Notes under the pieces: generated by a model
What the model was told of the DNA's origin: nothing
The model's database searches: none
Seen by the model: only the letters and a program-made list of their open reading frames with translations
Position numbers and translations under genes: made by a program
Origin: Bacteroidota bacterium
GTDB taxonomy: Bacteria; Bacteroidota; Bacteroidia; Bacteroidales; VadinHA17
Direction: 5' to 3'
Assembly (NCBI GenBank): GCA_011049175.1
Contig: DSCJ01000044.1
Span: 1-47,365 of the forward strand
Length of the DNA stretch: 47,365 bases
Shown: in pieces, positions 38,382 through 47,163 of the stretch
Layout of the letters: each line of letters opens with the position of its first letter
Position numbering within the stretch: position 1 is the first letter of the stretch

Positions 38382-38422
38382 AAAAATAAATAAAAACCGC
38401 CTGCCGGTTTTTATTTATTTTT
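38382..38422 (-). terminator. Bidirectional-type terminator with 18-bp perfect stem
   Basis: Bases 38382-38399 pair without mismatch with 38405-38422 around a 5-base loop. The core is ACCG/CGGT, flanked by long A and T tracts. It overlaps the last codons and stop of the 38411-39445 gene and should end its transcript before the GH2 promoter. Confidence 0.85.
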
Positions 38423-39445
38423 CCCGGAAATAAAATTCACGCTGAGACCGATGCGGTATGATCCGTAGATATGAAACCCTCCGGCATCGCCGTAATCCTC
38501 ATAATTCCAACCTTCGTGCAAACAGTTTTCGATGGTATAATCCTGTGCTATTGGTGCGCCTCCTTCAAAAAACAGGCTTGCCCCGAAGCTTTTCGATTTG
38601 TCCCAGAAATCCACGCCAAAATTCATGAATAAAGGCCCGTGAACATCCAGGGAGGTATTTCCGTAGGTTTGTTCTTTGCTGTCGTTATAAATCCCCACAT
38701 TGATCGAATAGTAACCGTAATAGATACCTATCCATGGCTGTAACTGGTTTTTGTTCAGGGGATAAATCCTGGCGCCCAGCCGCATGCCGGTGGTATTGAT
38801 ATTGTAATTGGCGTTTTCAGTGAACGGGCCCATGATATCGCTTTCCCATCCGGTCATTTCGTAAATCCAGCTACTGGTGGCATACCCTCCTGTGTAGGCA
38901 ACCGGGGTGGAACTGCTGAAATTGCTGATATCGAAATAAACGGAAATGAAAGGAGCCACCCTGTAGAAAATATTGACCCCGAATCCGAGTCCGGTGTAAG
39001 GATCGCCTCCGGCAGGGGTGAATTCACCTCCCTGTGGCCTGGCCGGTACATTGCCCCCGTATATGCCGTGGTGGGCGAGCACTTGAAATCCTCCCCCCAG
39101 ATATGGTTTGAAAACCGGGTATTCTTCCGCTCCGGCCCCGGTTTCAGAGGTATCGGTTTCGGCGGCCTGTGGTTCCTTTTCTGCAGCATTGAAAACATCT
39201 TCCGTTCCGTTTTCATACCTGATCCTGACAATTTCTGAAATTTCGAGCACATAGGAAGGACCGTTCAGGTTATCATACCTTTTGTATGTAACCTTATCGG
39301 ATCCGACCTCCGTAACCCGGGCCTGGATTTCTTCGCCCGAGCGCTTCAGGATGATGTCCTGGGAATAGGTGTAGGATGCAATGCTGTACAGGATCAGGCA
39401 CCACAGGGCTACCGGTCCGGTAAATGGAATGCGGCTATTTTTCAT
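38411..39445 (-). CDS. Predicted outer-membrane beta-barrel-type protein of unknown function
   Basis: A 344-residue exported protein with a signal peptide of about 29 residues ending near YSQ. Residues about 30-85 (DIILKRSGEEIQARV, then VTYKRYDN and SEIVRIRYENG) form a small beta domain common at the N-terminus of Bacteroidota envelope proteins. An acidic, Ala/Glu/Thr-rich linker follows (about 88-112). The rest has alternating aromatic and polar beta strands such as FISVYFDISNF and GIYYGYYSINVGIY, ending in IGLSVNFISGKNK, which suggests an outer-membrane barrel. I cannot name the family or its role. It is co-directional with xerD but 471 bases away, with its transcript closed by the 38382-38422 hairpin. 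Confidence 0.8.
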   Translation of the reverse strand: MKNSRIPFTGPVALWCLILYSIASYTYSQDIILKRSGEEIQARVTEVGSDKVTYKRYDNLNGPSYVLEISEIVRIRYENGTEDVFNAAEKEPQAAETDTSETGAGAEEYPVFKPYLGGGFQVLAHHGIYGGNVPARPQGGEFTPAGGDPYTGLGFGVNIFYRVAPFISVYFDISNFSSSTPVAYTGGYATSSWIYEMTGWESDIMGPFTENANYNINTTGMRLGARIYPLNKNQLQPWIGIYYGYYSINVGIYNDSKEQTYGNTSLDVHGPLFMNFGVDFWDKSKSFGASLFFEGGAPIAQDYTIENCLHEGWNYEDYGDAGGFHIYGSYRIGLSVNFISGKNK

Positions 39446-39916
39446 GGATAGGAAGTTGGTTCATTTAAAACGGGTAATTGAAATTTTTTTTTCGGTAATT
39501 TAATACCGAATACTATATGTTGTACTCACCTGAAGCAGATTTTTTCATATTATTTTCTCACTTTCCATTTTTCTTCCCAATTTTTCAATGAAGAGAAAAA
39601 ATGGGGTGGTGGGATGGATATCCTCATTGAATAAAATATTCAGAAAAATCGTGCTATTCACCTGATGGGTGAAAGCATATATTCAGTATATGACTGAATG
39701 ACAGAATGATATGAAATATCGGAACCGGCCGGTGATTTTGACGAAGTACTTGTCCGGAGAAAACTACGTAGTAAACTACGTAGATAACTACGTAGGTAAC
39801 TACGTAGTTAGATATTAAATATATATCAGAATAACAAAATAATAATCTTCAATATTTTCGCAAAACGAGCAAAGAGTATTTACAGAAAAAGTACAAACCC
39901 GGGAGAATCAATTGGT
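39446..39916. other. 471-bp gene-free region between xerD and the outer-membrane-type gene
   Basis: It is A+T-rich with no credible open frame or RNA fold recognised. It contains a T run with the inverted repeat TTCGGTA/TACCGAA (39491-39497, 39504-39510), a second inverted repeat ATTCAGT/ACTGAAT (39681-39687, 39693-39699), and the CTACGTAG array at 39758-39810. Confidence 0.6.
39758..39810. repeat. Four-copy CTACGTAG array with 12-bp period
   Basis: CTACGTAG occurs at 39764, 39776, 39788 and 39800, exactly 12 bases apart, each preceded by AA. The last copy sits in the 14-base palindrome TAACTACGTAGTTA (39797-39810). The first 16 bases are identical to the array at position 121. A 12-bp period is a little over one helical turn, so a multimeric DNA-binding protein could read it. 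Function unknown. Confidence 0.9.
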
Positions 39917-40828
39917 CTAAACATTCCTTCCTCTGGGATGGAAGCTGATGATGGCTTCCCGCAGGTATTCCCTGTCGAGGTGGGTGTAAATTTCAGTTGT
40001 GAGGATGGATTCATGTCCCAGCATTTCCTGTACTGCCCTGAGGTCGGCCCCTCCGTCGATGAGGTGGGTGGCAAAGGAGTGGCGGAAAGTGTGGGGACTG
40101 ACATTTTTTTTGATTCCCGCCCTGGCCGCCATGTCTTTTACGATTTCAAACACCATGGCCCGGGTGAGTCTGTGGCCCCTCCGGTTCAGGAACACCATGT
40201 CTTCTTCCCCGCGCCTGATGTCCATCATCCCGCGGCGGATCTCCATCCATAGGCTGATCTCTTTCATGGCTTTGCTGCCGATGGGGACCATTCTTTCCTT
40301 ATTGCCTTTTCCCTCGATCCGGATGAATCCCTGCTTAAGGTACAGATTCGACATTTTCAGGTTCACCAGTTCCGATACGCGCAAACCGCAGCTGTACATG
40401 GTTTCGATCATGGCTTTGTTTCGCTGGCCTGTGGGGCTGCTAAGATCAAGGGTGTCAAGCATGGCATCGATCTCGTGCACGGTGAGCACCTCGGGCAATT
40501 TCCGTCCTGTTTTCGGAGCTTCCAGCAGGGCTGAAGGATCGGAGGGAATTTTATCATCCAGCAACAGGTAACGAAAAAACGACCGGATACCTGAAACAAT
40601 GCGTGCCTGCGAGCGGGCCCCGATGCCCAGGGAAGACAATTGTCCCAGGTATTCCTGCAGGAGTGTCAGGTCAACTTCTTGCGGCGGGCGGCCGGGGTAC
40701 TGACGTTCCAGCCAGGAGGTAAATCCCCGCACATCCCTTTCGTAGGCTTTCAGGGTATTCGGGGAAACCGATTTCTCGAGACGCAGGTAACTCAGGTACG
40801 ACCGGATATGTTCCTGCCAGATGCTCAT
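39917..40828 (-). CDS. xerD: Tyrosine recombinase XerD
   Basis: A 303-residue site-specific recombinase of the size of XerC/XerD, which resolve chromosome dimers at dif with FtsK. The N-terminal SAM-like core-binding domain (about 5-90, with YLRLEKSVSPNTLKAYERD) is followed by the catalytic domain. The active-site set is present: Arg in YSCGLRVSEL, His-x-x-Arg in HTFRHSFATHL, His in LGHESI and Tyr in TEIYTHLD. Length and sequence point to the housekeeping enzyme and not a phage or transposon integrase; no att sites or mobile genes are seen. It is divergent from aroQ across 103 bases. XerC versus XerD cannot be settled with certainty from one gene. Confidence 0.92.
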   Translation of the reverse strand: MSIWQEHIRSYLSYLRLEKSVSPNTLKAYERDVRGFTSWLERQYPGRPPQEVDLTLLQEYLGQLSSLGIGARSQARIVSGIRSFFRYLLLDDKIPSDPSALLEAPKTGRKLPEVLTVHEIDAMLDTLDLSSPTGQRNKAMIETMYSCGLRVSELVNLKMSNLYLKQGFIRIEGKGNKERMVPIGSKAMKEISLWMEIRRGMMDIRRGEEDMVFLNRRGHRLTRAMVFEIVKDMAARAGIKKNVSPHTFRHSFATHLIDGGADLRAVQEMLGHESILTTEIYTHLDREYLREAIISFHPRGRNV

Positions 40829-40931
40829 AACAGACGGATTCTTCCCGAAATTAATGAAAATTCGCCGACCGTTGCATTTTCTGGCGGCAAGTTCTTATTT
40901 TTAATGCCAGGAAAGCCAACCCTTACATGCC

Positions 40932-41360
40932 ATGAAAATCATGATCATAAACGGTCCCAACCTGAACCTACTGGGAAAGCGGGAACAGGAGAAGTACGGA
41001 ACCCGTTCGTTCGAAGAATATCTAAAGCTATTGAAGGAACTGTATCCTGCCTATACCATCGATCATCTGCAGTCGAACGTGGAGGGAGAACTGGTTACCC
41101 ATATCCAGGAAGCCGGTTTTGCTTACGACGGAATGGTGATCAACGCCGGCGGATACACCCACACATCGGTGGCCCTGGCCGATGCGGTGGCGGCTGTACC
41201 CGCGCCGGCCATCGAAGTGCATATTACCAACCTGCTGACCCGCGAACCCTTCCGTCATACCTCCCTGATTGGCCGTTCATGCCGGGGGTCGATTATGGGT
41301 CTGGGTCTGGATTCCTACCGCCTGGCCATCGAAGCCCTCCGCGTGATCAGGCAAAAATAG
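40932..41360 (+). CDS. aroQ: 3-dehydroquinate dehydratase, type II
   Basis: A 142-residue enzyme of the shikimate pathway that dehydrates 3-dehydroquinate to 3-dehydroshikimate by the type II, enolate mechanism as a dodecamer. The N-terminal INGPNLNLLGKRE and the catalytic Tyr in EKYGTRS near residue 22 are present. NAGGYTHTSVALADAV, the His in EVHITNL and GRSCRGSIMGLGLDSY complete the family pattern. Length is typical (about 140-150). It is divergent from xerD. The start at 40932 (MKIMIING) leaves no extension. Confidence 0.97.
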   Translation: MKIMIINGPNLNLLGKREQEKYGTRSFEEYLKLLKELYPAYTIDHLQSNVEGELVTHIQEAGFAYDGMVINAGGYTHTSVALADAVAAVPAPAIEVHITNLLTREPFRHTSLIGRSCRGSIMGLGLDSYRLAIEALRVIRQK

Positions 41361-41444
41361 ACCATTCCCACCGCATCCCTACCAGCTCACACCTTTGCTC
41401 CTCCGAATTTTCCCCGCCGGTTCCATAATTGTAATAATTTATTG

Positions 41445-41452
41445 TAATTTTG
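41445..41452 (+). promoter_or_regulatory. Candidate -7 promoter element for the 41485 gene cluster
   Basis: TAATTTTG matches TAnnTTTG exactly, 32 bases before the ATG at 41485. Confidence 0.5.
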
Positions 41453-41484
41453 GATGGACAGAAGCTTAAGGAATAGCGGGGAAT

Positions 41485-41976
41485 ATGCTGAAGGGATTGT
41501 TGTGGATCTTGTTTTTTCAGGTCTTTCTGGCCCATCCGGTACACGTATCGGTCACCCACATTGAATACGATGGGGAATCAGGGAAATTCCGGATATCCTT
41601 CAAGGTATTTACCGACGATTTCATGGATATTATCCTGAAAAAGTACGGATATGCACTGGATCCCGGACTGGACTGGAATGATAGCAACGACCAGGAGATT
41701 ATTTCAAGATATATTAACGAGAGCTTTGCACTGCGTGCAAACGGGAAAAAGGATCTTTCGCTGGTTTTTACCGGGATGAAAAACAATGAAGAGGCGGTAT
41801 GGCTGGAATATGAAACTTCGTCGACCAGAAATCCGGCAGAATTGCTGATTGTGAACAGGATTTTGCTCGACATGTTCCACGACCAGACCAACCTGGTGAT
41901 CCTGGGAGTGGATGCTTTTGAGAGGGGATACCGGTTTTCCCACCAGATGCAGGAAACCCGTGTTATCCTGAAATGA
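41485..41976 (+). CDS. DUF6702-like small exported protein
   Basis: A 163-residue protein with a short signal peptide (about 17 residues) ending before HPVHVSVTHIEYD, the characteristic start of the mature region in the DUF6702 group of Bacteroidota. The remainder alternates short strands and polar loops, with conserved-looking FRISFKVFTDDF near 33-44. Function of the family is not known to me. It is the first gene of a co-directional trio with the T9SS type B protein (13-base gap) and the TPR protein, which suggests an envelope role. Confidence 0.75.
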   Translation: MLKGLLWILFFQVFLAHPVHVSVTHIEYDGESGKFRISFKVFTDDFMDIILKKYGYALDPGLDWNDSNDQEIISRYINESFALRANGKKDLSLVFTGMKNNEEAVWLEYETSSTRNPAELLIVNRILLDMFHDQTNLVILGVDAFERGYRFSHQMQETRVILK

Positions 41977-41989
41977 ATTGGTTCGGCCT

Positions 41990-44650
41990 ATGAAAATGCA
42001 CAAAATACTGTTGGTTTCTGCCATGCTGTGGCTCATTCCGGTGATCCAGGCTTTTTCAACCCATAACCGGGCCGGGGAGATCACTTACCGGCAGTTGTCG
42101 GGATTTACTTTCGAGTTTACCATTACCACCTATACCTATACGAAAAGTCCGGCTGATCGCAGCCAGCTGGAAGTGCAATGGGGAGACAATACCACTACCA
42201 TAGCTCCGCGGATACCTCCTCCGCTGATCCTGCCCAACGATTATCAGAAAAATACTTACAAAGCCACCCACACATTCCCCGGGCCGGGTGTTTACGAGGT
42301 GGTGGTGGAAGACCCCAACCGGAACTACGGGGTGATCAACATTCCAAGTTCGGTGAATGTGGTGTTTTCCATCAAAACCGTTTTGCTGGTGAATCCACAG
42401 GTGGGGCAAAACAATACACCCATTTTGCTGAATCCCCCGTATGACAAGGCCGCTGTGGGGCATCTTTTCGTCCACAATCCGGCAGCCTATGATCCTGACG
42501 GCGACAGCCTGTCATACCGACTGGCCATCTGTACCCGGGAGGGGGGAGAACCCATTTCAAACTATACGTTCCCAACAGCCAGCGATACCTTTTATGTGGA
42601 CGAGGTAACGGGGGATCTGGTATGGAAAAATCCCGTGAAGGAATGGCAGAAGAACGGCGAATTCGACCGGGGGATTTACAATGTAGCCATGAATATAGAC
42701 GAATGGCGGAACGGGATTAAAATCGGGACCATCCACCGGGATATGCAGATCGACGTGTATAAAACCGAGAACGATCCGCCGGTGAACGGGCCGTTGAACG
42801 ACCTGTGTGTAGTGGCCGGAGATTTCATCAGTTTCGAAGTGACGGCCACCGACCCCAACAACGATATGATCACCCACTGGGATACGGGAGGGGTGTACCA
42901 GGTTTTGGAATCCCGGCCTGTGTTTACCACGGTTTCTTCCGATTCGGGAACCATTACCTCCCGCTTTGAGTGGCAGACCACATGCAGCCATGTGCGGGGA
43001 GTTCCGTACAACTGGCTGGTGAAAGCGGAAGATGTGAACGAGGATATTTCCCTGGTGGATATTGACAACATCAATATCCGGGTGATCGGTCCACCGCCCG
43101 GTCCACTGGAGACCATCCCTTCCCACCGGTCGATTCTGCTGAAATGGTCACCGTGTGCTTGCGATAATGTGGTGGGCTATGATGTGTACCGCAGGACAGG
43201 TAATACCGGTTATATTCCCGACTCATGCGAATACGGGGTGCCCGCCTACCTGGGTTATCACAAAATCGGGAGTACTTCTTCCTGGCAGGATACCGTTTTT
43301 GTAGATGACAATCATGGCGACGGGCTGCTGCAGGGTACGGAATACTGTTACCTGGTGGTGGCTGTTTATCCCGATGGTACTCCCGGGATAGCTTCCAATG
43401 AAGCATGCGGTATTCTGGTGCAGGGAACCCCCGTCATAACCAATGTGAGTGTGACCGATACCGATCCGGCTGCCGGAAGCATCTACCTGGCCTGGGTCAA
43501 ACCCCGTGATCTCGATACTATCCCCGCTTACGGACCCTATGAATACCGCATCTACCGTGCCGAAGGGATATGGGGAACGGATTTTACACAAATACACAGC
43601 TTTTCAACGGCCGATCTGGAAGACACGACATATCATGATTTAAATATCAATACACAGGATTTCGCATACCACTACCGGGTGGAACTCTACAACGATGAAC
43701 CCGGCAACCGTTTTATGATCGGCGAGCCCGGTACCGCTTCCAGCCTTTTTCTGCACCTGGTTCCGGGGGATAATAAAATGAAGATCTTTTTCCGGAAAAA
43801 CGTCCCATGGCTGAATACCCGGTATGTAGTTTACCGGCAGAACCACTCCACCCTCCTGTTCGACTCCATCGGGGTGGTTTCCGATTCGGTGTATGTGGAT
43901 ACCGGCCTGGCTAACGGAGCAGAATTCTGCTACCTGGCCAAGAGCATCGGTACATACAATCAGCCGGGGATCCCCGACTCGTTGATCAATTTTTCCCATG
44001 AAAACTGTGGCACGCCGGTAGACCTGGAACCTCCTTGTCCGCCTGATCTGACCGTTTATTCCGTTTGCGACAGCTTCTACAATGTGCTGCATTGGGCTAT
44101 TCCTGAGGGAGAATGCGGAGAAGACATTGTGAAGTATAACCTGTTCTATACCCCGCTGTACAACGGCACCCTGCAGCCGGTCGGAACGGTAGAAGAGCGG
44201 GAAACCACTGTTTTTTACCATTACCCTGAAGAAACCATGGCCGGATGTTATGCCATGACGGCGGTCGACTCTTTCGGAAATGAAAGCGCTCTGTCGGCCC
44301 GCATTTGTATTGATGAATGTTCCTATTTTGAGCTGCCCAATGTGTTCAGTCCGAATAATGACGGTGACAATGATTTCTTCCGGCCGAAAGCCTACCGCTT
44401 TGTCAAAGCGGTGGATATTCAGATATTCAACCGCTGGGGGGAGCTTGTTTTTGAGGAATCGTACGATGATCCTTCGGAATTTATCTGGAACGGGCAGATC
44501 AGGAATACCGGAAAAATCGTTTCCCCGGGAGTGTACTATTATATTTGTGATGTGACCGAGCAACGACTCACAGGGGAGGAAATCAGGAATATAGTTGGAT
44601 TTGTGTATGTGTTCACCGAAAAAAATCCGCCGGTACATGTGGAAAAATGA
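41990..44650 (+). CDS. Large adhesin-like protein with T9SS type B (gliding-motility-associated) C-terminal domain
   Basis: An 886-residue secreted protein; the ATG at 41990 gives a signal peptide ending near IQAFS. Cadherin/Ig-like segments with YDPDGDSLSYRL and ATDPNNDMITHWD occur in the first 380 residues, and fibronectin-III-like units such as ILLKWSPCACDNVVGYDVYRR follow (about 385-780). The C-terminal 90 residues begin LPNVFSPNNDGDNDFF and contain IQIFNRWGELVFE, the signature of the gliding-motility-associated (type B) T9SS sorting domain. It should be exported and attached to the cell surface or to a partner. The role could be adhesion or matrix. The next gene starts before its stop, so the two are probably translationally coupled. 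Confidence 0.9.
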   Translation: MKMHKILLVSAMLWLIPVIQAFSTHNRAGEITYRQLSGFTFEFTITTYTYTKSPADRSQLEVQWGDNTTTIAPRIPPPLILPNDYQKNTYKATHTFPGPGVYEVVVEDPNRNYGVINIPSSVNVVFSIKTVLLVNPQVGQNNTPILLNPPYDKAAVGHLFVHNPAAYDPDGDSLSYRLAICTREGGEPISNYTFPTASDTFYVDEVTGDLVWKNPVKEWQKNGEFDRGIYNVAMNIDEWRNGIKIGTIHRDMQIDVYKTENDPPVNGPLNDLCVVAGDFISFEVTATDPNNDMITHWDTGGVYQVLESRPVFTTVSSDSGTITSRFEWQTTCSHVRGVPYNWLVKAEDVNEDISLVDIDNINIRVIGPPPGPLETIPSHRSILLKWSPCACDNVVGYDVYRRTGNTGYIPDSCEYGVPAYLGYHKIGSTSSWQDTVFVDDNHGDGLLQGTEYCYLVVAVYPDGTPGIASNEACGILVQGTPVITNVSVTDTDPAAGSIYLAWVKPRDLDTIPAYGPYEYRIYRAEGIWGTDFTQIHSFSTADLEDTTYHDLNINTQDFAYHYRVELYNDEPGNRFMIGEPGTASSLFLHLVPGDNKMKIFFRKNVPWLNTRYVVYRQNHSTLLFDSIGVVSDSVYVDTGLANGAEFCYLAKSIGTYNQPGIPDSLINFSHENCGTPVDLEPPCPPDLTVYSVCDSFYNVLHWAIPEGECGEDIVKYNLFYTPLYNGTLQPVGTVEERETTVFYHYPEETMAGCYAMTAVDSFGNESALSARICIDECSYFELPNVFSPNNDGDNDFFRPKAYRFVKAVDIQIFNRWGELVFEESYDDPSEFIWNGQIRNTGKIVSPGVYYYICDVTEQRLTGEEIRNIVGFVYVFTEKNPPVHVEK

Positions 44651-45878
44651 TCTGTCATTCTGCCTATGCAGGAGCTTGATCCTGTTACTGATGGTGCTGG
44701 CAGGTCTGGTCAGACCGGCAGCCGTATTTCCGCAGGAGCGGAACGATGCCCTGATCCGGGGCATGCTGGAAATGGAACGTTCCAAATACGGACGGGCTCT
44801 GGACGAGCTGGCCCGGGCCGAAGAGGCAGGAACGGAACTGGCACAGGTTTTCAGGCTGCGTGCCCGGGCCTGTATGGCCCTGAACCGCATGGACGAAGCC
44901 GCCGGTGAACTGGAAAAACTGGAATCATTGGATCCGGTGCGGGCTGCCTATGAATGGGCCAGGTATTATGCCCTGACGGGAAACGATTCCCTGGCGGTCA
45001 CTTCACTAAGAACCTATCTGGGATTCCGGGATAAGCTTCCGAGAAAGGAAATCATGACCGATGAAGCTTTTCGCCGTCTGGAAAGAACCCGGTTGTGGGT
45101 TTCGCTGTGGCAAACCGACTGGTATGGTGAAGCCGGTGAGGTGCTTACAGAAGCCGAATACCTGTATTCACGGGGTATTTACAGTGAGGCCCTGCAGGTG
45201 GCCGATGATGCTATCCGGCAGGGAATGGACGATGCCCGTTTGTACCTTGTCAGGGCCCGCTGCCATGAGCATCTTTCCAACAACCGGGCTGCTTCCGGCG
45301 ATTATACTACGGCTCTGGCAAAATCGGGAGGAAAGTCTTCCTTCTTCCGGGAAAGAGGGTTGTTTTATTTCCGCACAGGCGATCTTTCCTCCGCGCTGAA
45401 CGACCTGAACCGTGCCGTCTCGGCCGATCCGCACGACCTTAGCCTGATGATCGACCGGGCTGGAGTGCTGGCTTCCATGGGACGGTATGATCAGGCAAAG
45501 AATGATTATGATGCGGTGTTGTTGTTCAGGGAAAACGATACAGAACTGATCAGAAAGGCAGGCAGAACCATGCTGGAGGCGGGGCAGGCCCTGAAAGCCC
45601 TGGAATATTTTAACCGCAACCTTGACCTCGACCGCAGCCGGCCCGAATTATTCATCGACCGGGCCGAGGCCTATATGGCCACCCAAACGTGGAAGAATGC
45701 CTATGAAGATTTTTCACAGGCCCTGGATCTGGATCCGAACATTGGCCGGGTCTATCTTAACCGCGGGAAGGTCCGCCTTTCCATGAACGATCCGGAGGGC
45801 GCCTGTTACGACTGGAACAGGGCAGCCCGTATGGGAGAAAGGGAGGCTGTGCTGCTGTTGCAGCAACATTGCCGGTAA
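44637..45878 (+). CDS. Exported tetratricopeptide-repeat protein
   Basis: A 413-residue protein with a hydrophobic signal segment (about residues 8-33) ending near VFPQE. The ATG at 44637 overlaps the preceding stop by 14 bases. From about residue 40 to the end it is helical, with TPR units such as ALEYFNRNLDLDRSRPELFIDRAEAY and FSQALDLDPNIGRVYLNRGKVRL in outline, which suggests a protein-protein scaffold in the periplasm. No enzymatic domain is seen. Coupling to the T9SS type B protein suggests that it helps its export, assembly or retention, which is inference. Confidence 0.88.
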   Translation: MWKNDLSFCLCRSLILLLMVLAGLVRPAAVFPQERNDALIRGMLEMERSKYGRALDELARAEEAGTELAQVFRLRARACMALNRMDEAAGELEKLESLDPVRAAYEWARYYALTGNDSLAVTSLRTYLGFRDKLPRKEIMTDEAFRRLERTRLWVSLWQTDWYGEAGEVLTEAEYLYSRGIYSEALQVADDAIRQGMDDARLYLVRARCHEHLSNNRAASGDYTTALAKSGGKSSFFRERGLFYFRTGDLSSALNDLNRAVSADPHDLSLMIDRAGVLASMGRYDQAKNDYDAVLLFRENDTELIRKAGRTMLEAGQALKALEYFNRNLDLDRSRPELFIDRAEAYMATQTWKNAYEDFSQALDLDPNIGRVYLNRGKVRLSMNDPEGACYDWNRAARMGEREAVLLLQQHCR

Positions 45879-45885
45879 ATTCTCG

Positions 45886-46653
45886 TCAGAACCCGTAAAT
45901 GCTGAATCCTCCGTCTACCGCAAGGGTTTGTCCGGTAATGTACGATGCAGCCGGCATGCACAGAAAGGCCACTGCAGCAGCCACTTCTTCGGGTTTTCCA
46001 ATCCGTTTCATCGGGGTTCTGTTCAGTACTTCCTGCAGATAATCCAGGTTTTTCAGGACCTGCCGGGCCAGAGGCGTGTCAATATACCAGGGAGCCACGG
46101 CATTGACCCTGATTCCGTGGGTAGCCCATTCAACCGACAGGTTGCGGGTCATCTGGACGATGGCCGCCTTGGTCATTCCGTACACTACCCCCGTGCGGAT
46201 GTGGGTCAGGCCCGCAACAGAGGAAATGTTGACCAGGCTGGCTTCGCCCGACCGTTTTAACAGGGGGTGAACTTCGCGGGCCAGGCTGAATGCGGAATAC
46301 ATATTGGTTTCCATGATCTGCCGGATTTCCTGTTCGGAGTATTCCAGGGCTTTTTTTCTGATATTCATCCCCACATTGTTGACCAGGATATCCAGGCGGC
46401 CCCATTTTTCTTCCAGTATACTGACCAGGGCTTTGCGTTCACCGGGAAGCGTAACATCGGCTGCCATTCCTTCTACCGGGTATTTACCGGCGAGTTCGTC
46501 TGTCAGATGGCGGATGTCTTTTGGATTCCTGGCTATCAGGAACACCTCGGCTCCCAGTTCCAGGAACATGTCGAGAATGGCCCTCCCGATCCCTCTGGTG
46601 GCACCGGTGATCAATGCCTTTTTTCCAGTCAGGTTCCAGTTTTTCTGTATCAT
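45886..46653 (-). CDS. Short-chain dehydrogenase/reductase (tropinone-reductase-like)
   Basis: A 255-residue classical SDR, an NAD(P)-dependent oxidoreductase. The Rossmann motif TGATRGIG is near residue 17-24, NNVG near 90 and the catalytic Ser in VNISSVAG. The YGMTK motif supplies Tyr and Lys, and a C-terminal GQTLAVDGG loop closes the fold. The RNPKD after the second strand suggests NADP preference. The substrate cannot be told from the sequence. It begins 12 bases after the papain-like gene and probably shares its transcript. It ends 7 bases from the convergent TPR gene. Confidence 0.93.
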   Translation of the reverse strand: MIQKNWNLTGKKALITGATRGIGRAILDMFLELGAEVFLIARNPKDIRHLTDELAGKYPVEGMAADVTLPGERKALVSILEEKWGRLDILVNNVGMNIRKKALEYSEQEIRQIMETNMYSAFSLAREVHPLLKRSGEASLVNISSVAGLTHIRTGVVYGMTKAAIVQMTRNLSVEWATHGIRVNAVAPWYIDTPLARQVLKNLDYLQEVLNRTPMKRIGKPEEVAAAVAFLCMPAASYITGQTLAVDGGFSIYGF

Positions 46654-46665
46654 AGTGTTTGCTTT

Positions 46666-47163
46666 CTATTCGGTTACCGGCCGGTAGAAGGAGATTTTCC
46701 CCCGGATCACATGGTCCAGGTTGAGGGGACTGATCCCCACTTTTTTCCCTGAGAATCCGGTATTCTGATGCGCCAGTTCGAACCGTCCTCTTCCTTTAAC
46801 ACGGTACACAATGGCGGTATGATGATCGTAATTTTCTGTATAGGTGGTAAGACCTTCGGTATACCGAACCACCACTTTTTCGAACTGGACGATATCACCC
46901 GGCAGAACTTTCTCTTTCCGGTGTTTCACCACCTTTCCGAAACCGTAACTTCCGTCCCAGCTGGCTTCGCTGTGCTCCAGGGCCTGCCTGGCCAGGTCCC
47001 AGCATTCTCCGCGGTCGACCCGGGTTCCCACCACACTTTCCACATATTGGAGAACATGGTGGTTCAGGGGGGGAAGCCGGTCGGTATTTTGAGGATAGAG
47101 GGGGCCGGCAAAAACTGTGACCAGGAACAGAAACAGCATCGATGCCCGGATCCGTGTTCTCAT
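46666..47163 (-). CDS. Small exported papain-fold (NlpC/P60 or CHAP-like) protein
   Basis: A 165-residue protein with a signal peptide of about 24 residues ending near LYPQ. The mature part has a Cys in RGECWDLARQAL at the start of a helix, a His in DHHTAIVYRV on a strand, and a polar residue in LAHQNTGF, in the order Cys-His-polar expected of NlpC/P60 or CHAP cysteine peptidases/amidases. The LPGDIVQFE segment between them is also typical of these folds. It could cleave cell-wall peptides or act on another amide. The assignment rests on motif order only. Its ATG overlaps the stop of the upstream receiver-domain gene (ATGA), so they are translationally coupled. Confidence 0.65.
   Translation of the reverse strand: MRTRIRASMLFLFLVTVFAGPLYPQNTDRLPPLNHHVLQYVESVVGTRVDRGECWDLARQALEHSEASWDGSYGFGKVVKHRKEKVLPGDIVQFEKVVVRYTEGLTTYTENYDHHTAIVYRVKGRGRFELAHQNTGFSGKKVGISPLNLDHVIRGKISFYRPVTE

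Noticed and set aside
121-39810. The two CTACGTAG arrays as direct repeats bounding a genomic island
   Set aside because: The DNA between them includes core genes (secA, ppdK, rlmN), the units differ in period, and no integrase or tRNA site is paired with them. Dispersed repeats are simpler.
39758-39810. CRISPR array
   Set aside because: The repeats are only 8-12 bases with no unique spacers of CRISPR length, and no cas genes are present.
39917-40828. Tyrosine recombinase as a mobile-element integrase
   Set aside because: Its size, full XerC/XerD-like sequence and position next to aroQ fit a housekeeping Xer protein. No phage, transposon or att features are nearby.
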